64,000 nucleotides of DNA from an uncultured Parabacteroides sp. (lineage in GTDB: Bacteria; Bacteroidota; Bacteroidia; Bacteroidales; Tannerellaceae): contig NZ_CABUOD010000019.1 in NCBI RefSeq assembly GCF_902493135.1, positions 21,267 through 85,266 of the forward strand. The letters run 5' to 3'. The notes beneath the pieces are model-generated. The model ran no database searches and was not told the DNA's origin. It was given only the letters and a program-made list of their open reading frames with translations. Shown here piece after piece: positions 44,820 through 52,697 of the stretch (within the stretch, counting starts at the first letter, position 1; the number at the start of each line of letters is the position of its first letter). A program made the translations under genes and the position numbers.

Positions 44820-45593
44820 TTATTCGATATTCTTCCTGATTTTTGTCAGGTATTCCTTCATCCCTTCCGAATCCTTGTCTTTGATGATGCCCTGCAAGAT
44901 GTCCAGTTCTTCTTGGATGCGTGCGATCTGATGAGGCGTGCGCGGGTTGAAAAGGATTTCCGTCAAGAGATAATCATCTTCTGAAAGAAGACCTCTGGCG
45001 ATCTTCATATGACGTTTGAAGGTTGTACCCGGAGCATCCTGGTGCTTCATCGTGGCAGCGAATACCATTGTAGATGCAAACGGAATACCGAGCGAGTAGG
45101 CCACGACTTTGTCATGTTCCTCGAAAGTATATTCGCAGATATGCAGGCGCAGGCTGGAGTAGATATCTTTGAAGAATATTTTCCCCAGATGATCCCCTTC
45201 GGAGATAATGATCGTATTCTCTTTTTCCAGTTGTCCCAGGTTTGCGAATGTCGGGCCAAACATCGGGTGGGTGGAAACATACGGGAAGCCGCATGTCTCG
45301 TAAAATTCCTTCAGATGCGTCTTGACCGATGCGATATCCGAGATGATGCAGTAGGGTTGCAGGTAAGGCATGACATTCTTGAACGCTTCGATCGTATAGC
45401 TTAATGTCACGCAGTTGATGACTAATTCAGGTTTGAACTCGGCTACTTCTTCCGGCTTCTGCAGGCGAAGGGCGTTATAAATGAAACGCATCCGCTTCGG
45501 ATCGTTTTCAAGCACGGCTACTTCATGTTCAAAACTAAGCAAATCGGTGAAGAAAGATCCCATCTTCCCTGCACCTAATATCAGTATTTTCAT
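44820..45593 (-). CDS. tyrA: Prephenate dehydrogenase
   Basis: 257 residues; oxidises prephenate to 4-hydroxyphenylpyruvate for tyrosine. N-terminal Rossmann motif 'KILILGAGKMGSFFTD' (residues 2-17), 'CIISDIASVKTHLKEF', 'THPMFGPTFANLG' and 'IISEGDHLGK'. I start it at 45593, at the Rossmann motif; longer frames run into the repeat region upstream. No chorismate mutase domain is fused: that activity is on the DAHP synthase encoded before it. Last gene of the aromatic operon. Confidence 0.92.
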   Translation of the reverse strand: MKILILGAGKMGSFFTDLLSFEHEVAVLENDPKRMRFIYNALRLQKPEEVAEFKPELVINCVTLSYTIEAFKNVMPYLQPYCIISDIASVKTHLKEFYETCGFPYVSTHPMFGPTFANLGQLEKENTIIISEGDHLGKIFFKDIYSSLRLHICEYTFEEHDKVVAYSLGIPFASTMVFAATMKHQDAPGTTFKRHMKIARGLLSEDDYLLTEILFNPRTPHQIARIQEELDILQGIIKDKDSEGMKEYLTKIRKNIE

Positions 45594-45596
45594 TAT

Positions 45597-45685
45597 TAAT
45601 AATTTTTCAATGTGATAATGTGTCAATAATAACGTACCAATGTGCCAATGAAACATGCCTTCTGATTGACACATTGGCAAATTAT
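45597..45685. repeat. AT-rich imperfect inverted repeat between aroF and tyrA
   Basis: TGTGTCAATAATAA (45618-45632) and CCAATGTGCCAATG face TTGACACATTGGCAAATTAT (45665-45684) as near reverse complements. Could form an intercistronic RNA hairpin. Confidence 0.55.
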
Positions 45686-45687
45686 TA

Positions 45688-46755
45688 TTATTCATTCATG
45701 ATGATCATCTGTTGGCGTACGGATTCTTCATGGATTTCTTTCAGGATTTCTTTTACAAAGTCCGTGTTCAGTTCCATCTGTTCACCCATATTGGAACGCT
45801 TTTCCAGAATCTCGCTGTATCGCGGTGATTGCAGGATCGGCATATTGTGTTCTTTTTTATACACGCCGATCTCGCGGGAGATACGCATACGTTTAGCCAG
45901 CAACTCCAATAATTGTTCGTCGATACCGTCTATCTGGCGACGGAGTTCGGCCAGGTTTTCCGTTGTCTGGTTGGAGTCGCGGATAACCAGTAAATTCAGA
46001 ACGTAATCCAATACATCCGGCGTGATCTGCTGTGAAGCGTCGCTCCAGGCGCAATCCGGGTTACAATGCGATTCGATGATCAAACCGTCGAAACTCAAGT
46101 CCATAGCCTGCTGGCAAAGAGGTGCGACCAGTTCGCGTTTGCCTCCGATATGGCTCGGATCGCAGAAGATCGGCAGGTTCGGCATGCGGCGGCGAAGCTC
46201 GATAGGAATATGCCAGAGCGGGAGGTTACGGTACATCTTTTTATCGTACGAGCTGAAACCGCGGTGGATGGCACCCAGGCGACGGATACCGGCACCGTAG
46301 AGACGCTGGAAAGCACCGATCCACAACTCCAAGTCCGGATTGACCGGGTTCTTGATCAAAACAGGAACGTCCACGCCTTTCAGAGCATCGGCGATTTCTT
46401 GTACGGCGAACGGGTTAACCGTTGTACGGGCGCCGATCCACAACACGTCGATCCCTGCTTTCAATGCTTCGAACACATGGTCTTTCGTTGCCACTTCGGT
46501 AGCCACGTACATACCTGTTTCCTTTTTTACCCGTTTCAACCATTGTAGGCCTTCTGCACCGATTCCTTCGAATCCACCCGGTTTGGTACGAGGTTTCCAG
46601 ATTCCTGCTCGGAACAGCTTGATGCCTTTGTCGGCGATTCCTTTTGCTGTTTCCATTACCTGCTCTTCTGTCTCTGCGCTACACGGACCGGCGATTACGA
46701 CAGGGCGTTGCGGGTCTACACCGGGTAACATGATTGATTCTAATTCCATTTCCAT
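45688..46755 (-). CDS. aroF: DAHP synthase fused to chorismate mutase
   Basis: 355 residues. N-terminal DAHP synthase of the KDO8P/DAHP type (about 10-260: 'PVVIAGPCSAETEEQVMETA', 'FRAGIWKPRTKPGGFEGIGA', 'DVLWIGARTTVNPF', 'PIFCDPSHIGGKRE'), then a chorismate mutase domain (about 270-350: 'LAELRRQIDGIDEQLLELLA', 'EIGVYKKEHNMPILQSPRYS'). It catalyses the first step of the shikimate pathway and the branch-point step to prephenate. Feedback control through the mutase domain is known for such fusions; not shown here. Third gene of the operon. Confidence 0.93.
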   Translation of the reverse strand: MEMELESIMLPGVDPQRPVVIAGPCSAETEEQVMETAKGIADKGIKLFRAGIWKPRTKPGGFEGIGAEGLQWLKRVKKETGMYVATEVATKDHVFEALKAGIDVLWIGARTTVNPFAVQEIADALKGVDVPVLIKNPVNPDLELWIGAFQRLYGAGIRRLGAIHRGFSSYDKKMYRNLPLWHIPIELRRRMPNLPIFCDPSHIGGKRELVAPLCQQAMDLSFDGLIIESHCNPDCAWSDASQQITPDVLDYVLNLLVIRDSNQTTENLAELRRQIDGIDEQLLELLAKRMRISREIGVYKKEHNMPILQSPRYSEILEKRSNMGEQMELNTDFVKEILKEIHEESVRQQMIIMNE

Positions 46756-46761
46756 GACTGT

Positions 46762-46845
46762 ATGATGATTTATGATTTATAATTAATGATTTATGATTTA
46801 TGGGATTATGATTTGATGGCGACGCATAAATCATAAATCATAAAT
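46762..46845. repeat. ATGATTTATG repeats with inverted copies
   Basis: Three to four ATGATTTAT(G/A) copies (46762-46800) face ATAAATCATAAATCATAAATC (46826-46845 region). Lies between the aminotransferase and DAHP synthase genes. Confidence 0.6.
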
Positions 46846-48021
46846 CTTTTTCACTCTCTTCAGGGCTTCTTCCAAAGTCTCGTTTTTGCAACAGAGCGAG
46901 ATGCGGATGTAACGTTCGCCCTGGCTGCCGAAGATGAATCCCGGTGTCAGGAATACATTGGCTTCGTACAGGACCCGGTCGGCTATCACTTCGCTGCCTT
47001 TTGCCTCGGCGGGGATTTTTCCCCAGAGGAACATGCCCACCTGCTTTTCGTCATATTCGCATCCCAACGTATGCATGATCTGTCCGGCGAGGTCGCGCCG
47101 GCTGCGGTAGACGCGGTTCATATTGTCGTACCATTCTTTCGGGGCGCTCAACGCTTCGACGGCTGCGTGTTGCATCGGCTTGAACTGTCCGGAGTCGATA
47201 TTGCTTTTCACTTTAAGGATCCACTGTACGAACTGGGCGTTGGAGGCGAGCATCGCCATACGCCAGCCCGGCATGTTGTGCGCCTTGCTCATGGAGTTCA
47301 TTTCGATACAGATGTCTTTGGCTCCCGGTACGGACAGGATGCTCAACGGATGCTCGTTCAGGATGAAGCTGTATGGATTGTCGTTGCAGATGATAATCCC
47401 GTGCTTTTTTCCGAAAGCGACCAGCTTCTCGTACAGTTCCATGCTGGCATTTGCCCCTGTCGGCATATTCGGGTAGTTGGTCCACATCAGCTTGACGTTC
47501 GAGAGGTCCATTTTTTCCAGCTCTTCGAAATCCGGTTGCCAGCCCAGTTCTTCTTTCAGTTCGTAAGGGATCAGGTTGGCTTCAACCAGTTTGCTTACCG
47601 AACTGTAGGTCGGATAACCTGGATTGGGAACCAACACGCCGTCGCCCGGATTCAGGAATGCCAGCGAGATATGCAGGATTCCCTCTTTGGAACCGATTAA
47701 CGGCTGGATTTCCGTTTTCGGATCGAGATCGACGTCATACCATTTCTTATACCAGTCGGCGAAACCTTTACGCAGTTCGGGAATGCCTACATACGGCTGA
47801 TAGCCGTGTTCGTTCGGCTGACGAGCATGTTCACACAAAGTCTCGATGGTCCGTTCCGAAGGAGGAAGGTCGGGACTGCCTACGCCGAGGTTGATCACGT
47901 TTTTGCCTGTGGCATTCATTTCGGCTACTTCTTTCAGTTTCCTGGAAAAGTAGTATTCCTGTACGCTACCTACACGGTTAGCGGGTGCAATTGTTTTACA
48001 CACTTTGTTTTCCTTCTGCAT
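46831..48021 (-). CDS. PLP-dependent aminotransferase of the aromatic operon
   Basis: 396 residues of aminotransferase class I/II. 'NLGVGSPDLPPSERTIETLC', 'GYQPYVGIPELRKGFADWY', 'PNPGYPTYSSVSKLVEANLI', 'WTNYPNMPTGANAS' and the PLP lysine in 'NSMSKAHNMPGWRMAML'; C-terminal Arg in 'ERYIRISLCC'. Its place between prephenate dehydratase and DAHP synthase makes it the likely enzyme for phenylpyruvate and hydroxyphenylpyruvate amination, although relatives also act on LL-diaminopimelate or aspartate. Overlaps pheA by 26 bp. Confidence 0.88.
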   Translation of the reverse strand: MQKENKVCKTIAPANRVGSVQEYYFSRKLKEVAEMNATGKNVINLGVGSPDLPPSERTIETLCEHARQPNEHGYQPYVGIPELRKGFADWYKKWYDVDLDPKTEIQPLIGSKEGILHISLAFLNPGDGVLVPNPGYPTYSSVSKLVEANLIPYELKEELGWQPDFEELEKMDLSNVKLMWTNYPNMPTGANASMELYEKLVAFGKKHGIIICNDNPYSFILNEHPLSILSVPGAKDICIEMNSMSKAHNMPGWRMAMLASNAQFVQWILKVKSNIDSGQFKPMQHAAVEALSAPKEWYDNMNRVYRSRRDLAGQIMHTLGCEYDEKQVGMFLWGKIPAEAKGSEVIADRVLYEANVFLTPGFIFGSQGERYIRISLCCKNETLEEALKRVKKIYDL

Positions 48022-48841
48022 ATTCGCCTAATATTTTTAAGTCTTTTGTCAACGGTCTAATAGCATCCAATGCCTGTTTGTAGCGCAGATAATCTGTAAA
48101 TGTCAGATTGATATAGAACAGATATTCCCATTCGCGTCCGATGATCGGCAAGGATTGTATTTTGGAAAGATTCATGTCGTAGAAAGAGAGGACGGAGAGA
48201 ACTTTGGAGAGGCTGCCGGCTGTGTGGGGGAGGGCGAAAACGACGGATGCTTTGTTTTTGTCTTCACCTTTGAGCATCTCGTCTGCCGTCCATCGGTCGG
48301 CGATTGCCAGGAAGCGGGTGAAGTTGCGTTTGTTGGTTTCGATCCCTTCGGCCAAGACTTCCATGTTGTAGATCTGGGCGGCCAGTTTCCCGCAGATGGC
48401 GGCGTGTCCTTTCAGCTGGTTTTCCGAAATCCACCGGGCGCTCATGGCGGTGTCTTCCTTTTCGACCACTTTTGCGTTGGGCAGCGTATCGAGGAAATCG
48501 GTACATTGCATCAAGGCGATCGGATGGGAGTTGACCTCTTTGACATCGTGGATATTGGTCCCCGGAAGTGCAACCAGCGAGTGGGAGATACGCAGTTTGT
48601 ATTCACCGATAATTTGTAAACCGCTTTCGCGGATCAACTCGTGGTTTTGCAACAAGCTGCCTGCGATTGTATTTTCGATCGCCATCATTCCTAAAATGGA
48701 AGGATCTTTCTTGATGGTCGAAATAACATCTCTGAATGTATTGCAACCGATAATTTCAATCTCTTCACCTTCGAAATAATTACGGGCGGCTATGTCGTGA
48801 TACGAACCGGCTATTCCCTGGATTGCTACTTTCTTTTTCAT
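47996..48841 (-). CDS. pheA: Prephenate dehydratase
   Basis: 281 residues; turns prephenate into phenylpyruvate. PDT domain (about 1-180: 'AIQGIAGSYHDIAARNYF', 'ILGMMAIENTIAGSLLQNHE', 'LVALPGTNIHDVKEVNSHPI', and 'NFTRFLAIAD' carrying the Thr-Arg-Phe motif) and a C-terminal ACT regulatory domain (about 195-275, 'AGSLSKVLSVLSFYDMNLSK'), the site of Phe feedback in the family. No chorismate mutase domain is fused. First structural gene of the operon, directly behind an attenuator. Confidence 0.94.
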   Translation of the reverse strand: MKKKVAIQGIAGSYHDIAARNYFEGEEIEIIGCNTFRDVISTIKKDPSILGMMAIENTIAGSLLQNHELIRESGLQIIGEYKLRISHSLVALPGTNIHDVKEVNSHPIALMQCTDFLDTLPNAKVVEKEDTAMSARWISENQLKGHAAICGKLAAQIYNMEVLAEGIETNKRNFTRFLAIADRWTADEMLKGEDKNKASVVFALPHTAGSLSKVLSVLSFYDMNLSKIQSLPIIGREWEYLFYINLTFTDYLRYKQALDAIRPLTKDLKILGEYAEGKQSV

Positions 48842-48883
48842 CTTCTCTTTATCTATTAATTTTCAATTCTCAATTTTCAATCA

Positions 48884-48916
48884 CAAAAAAAGTCCCACCG
48901 AAACCGGCAGGACTTC
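48884..48916 (-). terminator. Intrinsic terminator in the pheA leader (attenuator)
   Basis: On the transcript, AAGTCC-TG-CCG pairs with CGG-T-GGACTT around a GUUU loop, directly followed by seven U. It ends about 45 nt before the pheA ATG, so it acts before the operon, not behind a gene. Confidence 0.85.
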
Positions 48917-48974
48917 ATATTTTGTTATTGATATATACATTCATTCATCAACGCTTCACATACAAACTCCTGCC
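48906..48974 (-). promoter_or_regulatory. Competing (antiterminator) pairing of the phe/tyr leader
   Basis: GGCAGGA in the last codons of the leader peptide (48968-48974) is the exact complement of TCCTGCC (48906-48912), the 5' arm of the terminator. A ribosome stalled on the Phe/Tyr run (about 48985-49020) would leave this segment free to pair and so break the terminator. Confidence 0.75.
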
Positions 48975-49030
48975 TTCACTCTGCTAAAGTAAAAGTAATA
49001 AAAGTAATATGTAAAGCTAAATCGATTCAT
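48956..49030 (-). CDS. Phe/Tyr-rich leader peptide of the aromatic operon
   Basis: 24 codons from ATG (49030) to TGA (48956-48958). Residues 4-15 read F-S-F-T-Y-Y-F-Y-Y-F-Y-F: five Phe and five Tyr codons in twelve positions, then a plain tail (SRVKAGVCM). Such density is not expected by chance and matches the operon products, phenylalanine and tyrosine. The start lies about 20 nt after the predicted transcription start. Its stop lies 41 nt before the terminator arm, and its final third overlaps the antiterminator segment, the classical layout of ribosome-mediated attenuation. Confidence 0.85.
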   Translation of the reverse strand: MNRFSFTYYFYYFYFSRVKAGVCM

Positions 49031-49057
49031 TTTGTCTCTTTGTTTTTAAATACGCAG

Positions 49058-49065
49058 CAAAAGTA
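49058..49065 (-). promoter_or_regulatory. -7 box of the phe/tyr operon
   Basis: TACTTTTG on the minus strand, 27 nt before the leader-peptide ATG. Confidence 0.6.
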
Positions 49066-49132
49066 ACGCTTTTTTGGAAACTACAAGCATAAAGTGATAA
49101 TTTTTTTCATTACATCCGAAATATTTATTCCG

Positions 49133-49722
49133 TCAGGGTTGTCTTCTTAGCCAGATAGACATGAATCGGTCGTATATCATGTATCCTTTTGCCGACTTGT
49201 AGGCAATCTCTCTATCAATCAGTTTTCCTAATGCCGTGTTCACGCTGCTGGCGGCTTTCAGCTTGTATTTCGAGATGAATTTTCCGGAGTTTATTTCGGC
49301 TACGGTTCCCTCTTTCGCTATCGCTTTCATTAATTTGGCCGCCACTCCGAAATAGGCTGCTATCAGATTTTGGTATCCATAGACACCTTCGTCCGTCAGT
49401 TCCTGTATGGCGCGATTGGTGAATGTTTTGTCTGTTATATCTGTGTCATAACCGTATAATCTGTTTATCAGTGCCTGCATATACCTGGTATGTCCTTCAA
49501 ACTCGTCATACATATATAGAACGTGCCACTGTCGAATTTCCGGTTTACCTCTTGGAAGAAATGACAGGTAAAGTCGTAGTACTCTTCCTTCCGGCAAAGA
49601 TAAAGCGGGCATTGGGAACAAATTGGATATAAGAACGTAGCAGGGCTTCGACCCCTTTTTCCGGATATTCGTCAATCTGCTGAAATTCGTCAATTGTGAA
49701 AGTTAATAAAGCGAAGGTAAAA
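49133..49722 (-). pseudogene. Decayed AAA-type ATPase gene (C-terminal part)
   Basis: Bases 49722-49600 encode, in one frame, a Walker-B-like 'FTIDEFQQIDEYPEKGVEAL' and 'RSYIQFVPNARFIFAG'. The sense then shifts to another frame, which carries 'YDEFEGHTRYMQALINRLYG' through a winged-helix-like end to 'YMIYDRFMSIWLRRQP'. The Walker A half is missing. These are parts of the Bacteroidales stand-alone archaeal-type ATPase family. A frame shift plus 5' truncation make it a pseudogene. A second, shorter copy lies at 51738-51946. Confidence 0.75.
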
Positions 49723-50275
49723 AGAAATGTGCTATGAAAAACGAGTACTTGATATCTTTATGCGTGCTATTTTTATATTTTGCAATCTTCACTTTTCCCT
49801 AATTCAAGCTTCTGGAGTGAAAAGCGAGTGAGATTAGGCGAGGTTTTGGAAATGGTCTAAATCATTTTTCAAATCATCTGAATGTTTTCTTGAAACTATT
49901 GGGATGATTTCGGGCAGTTATACTGATGATTGCTGAAAATGATTTAGATCATTGGAGGAAAGTGATTCGAGAAAACGAAAAAGTTGTCCTGTCTTTCTTG
50001 GATAATATGTTTTCAAGCAGTTTTTTAAGGTTGAAAGAGCTATAAAAAGGAATGAATCCCAATTGTCTTCCTGATGAAAAAAGAACCTCTTTGCTGACGA
50101 TCTTCCGGGGATGACCTGCATAAAAGTCAAATCGATCAACGTTGTGTCACATAAATTGGCAAAAGAATAACTTATTGCCGGACCTTAACTCCCGGAGAAT
50201 CGTTTCTATAGCTTCTTTCCTTGCCTTCTACACTTGCACGACAAAGAAAAGGCAGTTGTTTTATCATTTTGTAAA
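49723..50275. other. Gene-free stretch with one inverted repeat
   Basis: AT-rich. Bases 49854-49868 and 49936-49950 are inverted copies (14 of 15 match, core TCTAAATCATTTT). A 73-codon minus-strand frame (49918-50139) has no recognisable product. Nothing else supported. Confidence 0.4.
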
Positions 50276-50689
50276 TTACTTCTCCTTTTGCGGTTTGGTG
50301 ACTGTGAATTTGGAATACTTTTCATATTGGCTTCCTCGGCTGAAGACATCCGGCAAATGTTTGGCGGCGAACCGTAATTTTTCTTCATCTGTATGGAAGT
50401 CTTCCCCTTCGCAATATCTTTCTATGGTCGCGGCTGCCCCAATAAGAGCGTTCTTTTGAGATTCTGTCACGATCGGCAGTTCGGCGAAGTCCGTCTCAAT
50501 CACGTTTTGGGGATTTACAGGCGCAATTATAAAGATTTTTTCGTTACATTCTCCTTCTTTCAACCGGAATAGCCGGTACTGTTCATCTGTAAGTTCAAGG
50601 AAATCTTTTTCCTGAGGAATAAATCCCAATTGGAATATAGACTGGAGTGCTTGCCCTCCCAAACCGAATAATAAATCAAAAACATCCAT
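50276..50689 (-). CDS. Unknown protein downstream of oxyR
   Basis: 137 residues, soluble, no signal peptide. N-terminal half 'VFDLLFGLGGQALQSIFQLG' then 'FLELTDEQYRLFRLKEGECN'; acidic C-terminal half ending 'YEKYSKFTVTKPQKEK'. I recognise no domain. 58 nt behind oxyR on the same strand, so it may be cotranscribed. Codon use matches the core and the frame is intact between two decayed ATPase copies. Confidence 0.65.
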   Translation of the reverse strand: MDVFDLLFGLGGQALQSIFQLGFIPQEKDFLELTDEQYRLFRLKEGECNEKIFIIAPVNPQNVIETDFAELPIVTESQKNALIGAAATIERYCEGEDFHTDEEKLRFAAKHLPDVFSRGSQYEKYSKFTVTKPQKEK

Positions 50690-50747
50690 AGTGTAAATTT
50701 TTATTATAGTCTATTAGAAAATCCGATGATAAACAAGGTGGTCTTTT

Positions 50748-51674
50748 TCAGACCACTTTCAATCCCGCTTGCAGCGTACGCATTTCTTTTGGAACGGATT
50801 TCCTGATACTTTCGATCAGAATACTTGAAACCGAATGCCGGATAAAATCCTTGCGGGTTACCCAGACGATTTCGCGTGCCGGTTTGGGGATGGCGAACGG
50901 GCGTACCAGTTCTTTTTGCTGTTCGCTTAACTGATAGGTAGCCAACTCCGGAATGAAAGTGACGCCATTGCCGCTTTCTACCATACGCATAAAAGTTTCC
51001 AGGCTTCCCAGGCGGTAAGCTGCCTGACGGAGTTTGACTTTTTCCATTTGGCAGAAACGCATCAGCTGGTCACGGAAACAATGCCCTTCATCCAACAGCC
51101 AAAGACGTTCGTCGCTGATGTCTGCGGAACGGACCATCTCTTTCTTGAACACGTTTTCGTTGCGGGCTACATAAGCATAAAACTGTTCGTAGTATAGGAG
51201 GTCTCCCTGTAGCTGCATCTCCGTCGGTTGGTTTGCGATGATGGCGGCGTCTATCTCGCCGTTGAGGAGGGCTTTCATCGTAGGGGCCGTTTGCATTTCC
51301 AGGATGCGGATGTCCAGATCGGGGTGCTTCTCCGATACTTGCTGGAAAAAGCGGGGAAGCAGATAAGGAGCGATCGTCGGTAATACGGCGAGGCGGAACG
51401 TGCCTTTCAAAGATTGCTCTTCTTCGTTTACGATATCTTTAATCAGAGAAGTCTGGTAGAGGACGACGCGTGCTTGGTCGATCACCTTACGGCCGGCAGG
51501 GGTAGGGCAGACCGGCTGGATATTTCGATCGAAAAGCTTCACGCCCAGTTCATCTTCCAGTTTCTGGATCATCATGCTTAATGTCGGTTGAGTTACGCGG
51601 CAATGTTCTGCAGCTTTGGCAAAATGGCGGTAGGTGTCTACAGCCAGGATGTATTCTAGTTGTTGTATATTCAT
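50748..51674 (-). CDS. oxyR: OxyR-type LysR regulator of the peroxide response
   Basis: 308 residues, the usual OxyR length. N-terminal helix-turn-helix ('HFAKAAEHCRVTQPTLSMMI'), substrate-binding-like domain, and the redox pair Cys199 and Cys208 in 'DEGHCFRDQLMRFCQ', at the same numbers as in E. coli OxyR. Hydrogen peroxide would form the disulfide and switch on dps, katA, ahpC-type genes; dps is at 63274 in this window. I start it at 51674: the frame upstream of that is part of a decayed ATPase copy and not OxyR. Confidence 0.95.
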   Translation of the reverse strand: MNIQQLEYILAVDTYRHFAKAAEHCRVTQPTLSMMIQKLEDELGVKLFDRNIQPVCPTPAGRKVIDQARVVLYQTSLIKDIVNEEEQSLKGTFRLAVLPTIAPYLLPRFFQQVSEKHPDLDIRILEMQTAPTMKALLNGEIDAAIIANQPTEMQLQGDLLYYEQFYAYVARNENVFKKEMVRSADISDERLWLLDEGHCFRDQLMRFCQMEKVKLRQAAYRLGSLETFMRMVESGNGVTFIPELATYQLSEQQKELVRPFAIPKPAREIVWVTRKDFIRHSVSSILIESIRKSVPKEMRTLQAGLKVV

Positions 51675-51737
51675 ATTCTTTGCTTTAATAGTCACGAAGG
51701 TAGGAAAAAAATCGTGAAATACACATTTATTTCGATT

Positions 51738-51946
51738 ATTTTGTCGAGGTTGTCTACTTAGCCGTATAGACATAAATCGGTCGAATATCATATATCCATT
51801 ATCAACTTGTAATGTCTATTTATCAATTAGTTTTGCTAATTCCGTGTTCGCGTTGCTGGTGACTTTTCTATTTGTGCATGATCATATAACATGTTTAACC
51901 GTGTCTGTAAATATTAGGTATGTCCTTCAAACTCACCATACTTATC
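51738..51946 (-). pseudogene. Second, shorter decayed copy of the ATPase gene
   Basis: Its 3' part encodes 'GYMIFDRFMSIRLSRQPRQN', near-identical to the end of the relic at 49133; its 5' part matches the 'EFEGHT' segment of the same gene ('GTATGTCCTTCAAACTC' at 51919-51935 and near 49490). The roughly 230 bp between them in the first copy are mostly missing and stops interrupt. The two relics are direct repeats that flank oxyR. Confidence 0.7.
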
Positions 51947-51948
51947 TT

Positions 51949-52059
51949 ATGTTCAAATTATCAAATTTATTCATTCTTGATTTTTTGTGGAAAATTGGTG
52001 TGGTTATTCTGTTTTTTTGTATTATTGCAATATGTAATAATTGGTTGGCTTTTATCTAA
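51949..52059 (+). CDS. Possible 36-residue membrane peptide before the peptide cluster
   Basis: From ATG 51949 to TAA 52059: a mostly hydrophobic frame ('FLWKIGVVILFFCIIAICNN'). It ends 5 nt before the LanC-like start and shares its AT-rich composition. Could be a small membrane protein of the cluster, a remnant of a larger transporter end, or chance. Confidence 0.3.
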   Translation: MFKLSNLFILDFLWKIGVVILFFCIIAICNNWLAFI

Positions 52060-52064
52060 TATTT

Positions 52065-52697
52065 ATGAGTGAAGCGGAACGAAATACAAGATTGACAAAT
52101 ATTGCAGATTATCTGATTGTTAATGCCAGTTTCTTGAATGATATAGGATTGTATCATGGAAAAATGGGGATTAGCTTGTTTTTTGCGTATTGTGCATCCT
52201 ATTTTCAGAATGATATATATAATGACTTCGCAAAGGTCTTATTAATGGAGGTCAGTGATGAAATATCTGAAGACATGAATATGAGTTTTGAAAATGGGAT
52301 TTCAGGAATAGCATGGGGAATACTCTGTCTATGGGAAAAAGGCCTTATATCTGGGAATTTGAATGATTTATTGAAAGATATAGATTGTAGAATGATGGAA
52401 ATTGATTTGTTAAGACTATCAAACTATTCTTTGCAGAAGGTTGGTAAAGGCATTTCTTGTTACATAAAATATCGTTTAAGATTAGTTGGTGATGATATTG
52501 AAAAGACTTCGTTCGACAAACTATATATATCGGAATGGATAGAGATGAGAAAGAAATTAACGGAGTTGGATGATATGTCGCTTGCAAGTATTGTTTCAAT
52601 GAATCAATTTAAATATGATTTATTAACCAGTCGGGTCTGGAAACTTGGTTTGCAAGATGGCTGTGCTGGTTATGGGCTTAATTTGATTATGTTATGA
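52065..52697 (+). CDS. Short LanC-like protein of the peptide cluster
   Basis: 210 residues from the ATG at 52065. Resembles the N-terminal half of LanC-like proteins: 'GLYHGKMGISLFFAYCASYF' and 'FENGISGIAWGILCLWEKGL' are LanC Gly-rich repeats, and 'GLQDGCAGYGL' near the end is like a further one. The zinc ligands of true LanC cyclases (Cys, and Cys-His in the C-terminal half) are not visible, and the length is about half. It may act as a scaffold or be a partly lost cyclase. Very AT-rich. The stop overlaps the glycosyltransferase start by 4 bases. Confidence 0.65.
   Translation: MSEAERNTRLTNIADYLIVNASFLNDIGLYHGKMGISLFFAYCASYFQNDIYNDFAKVLLMEVSDEISEDMNMSFENGISGIAWGILCLWEKGLISGNLNDLLKDIDCRMMEIDLLRLSNYSLQKVGKGISCYIKYRLRLVGDDIEKTSFDKLYISEWIEMRKKLTELDDMSLASIVSMNQFKYDLLTSRVWKLGLQDGCAGYGLNLIML

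Noticed and set aside
49918..50139. 73-codon minus-strand frame in the gap between the ATPase relic and the unknown gene
   Set aside because: No signals and no family; overlaps the inverted repeat. Not convincing as a gene.
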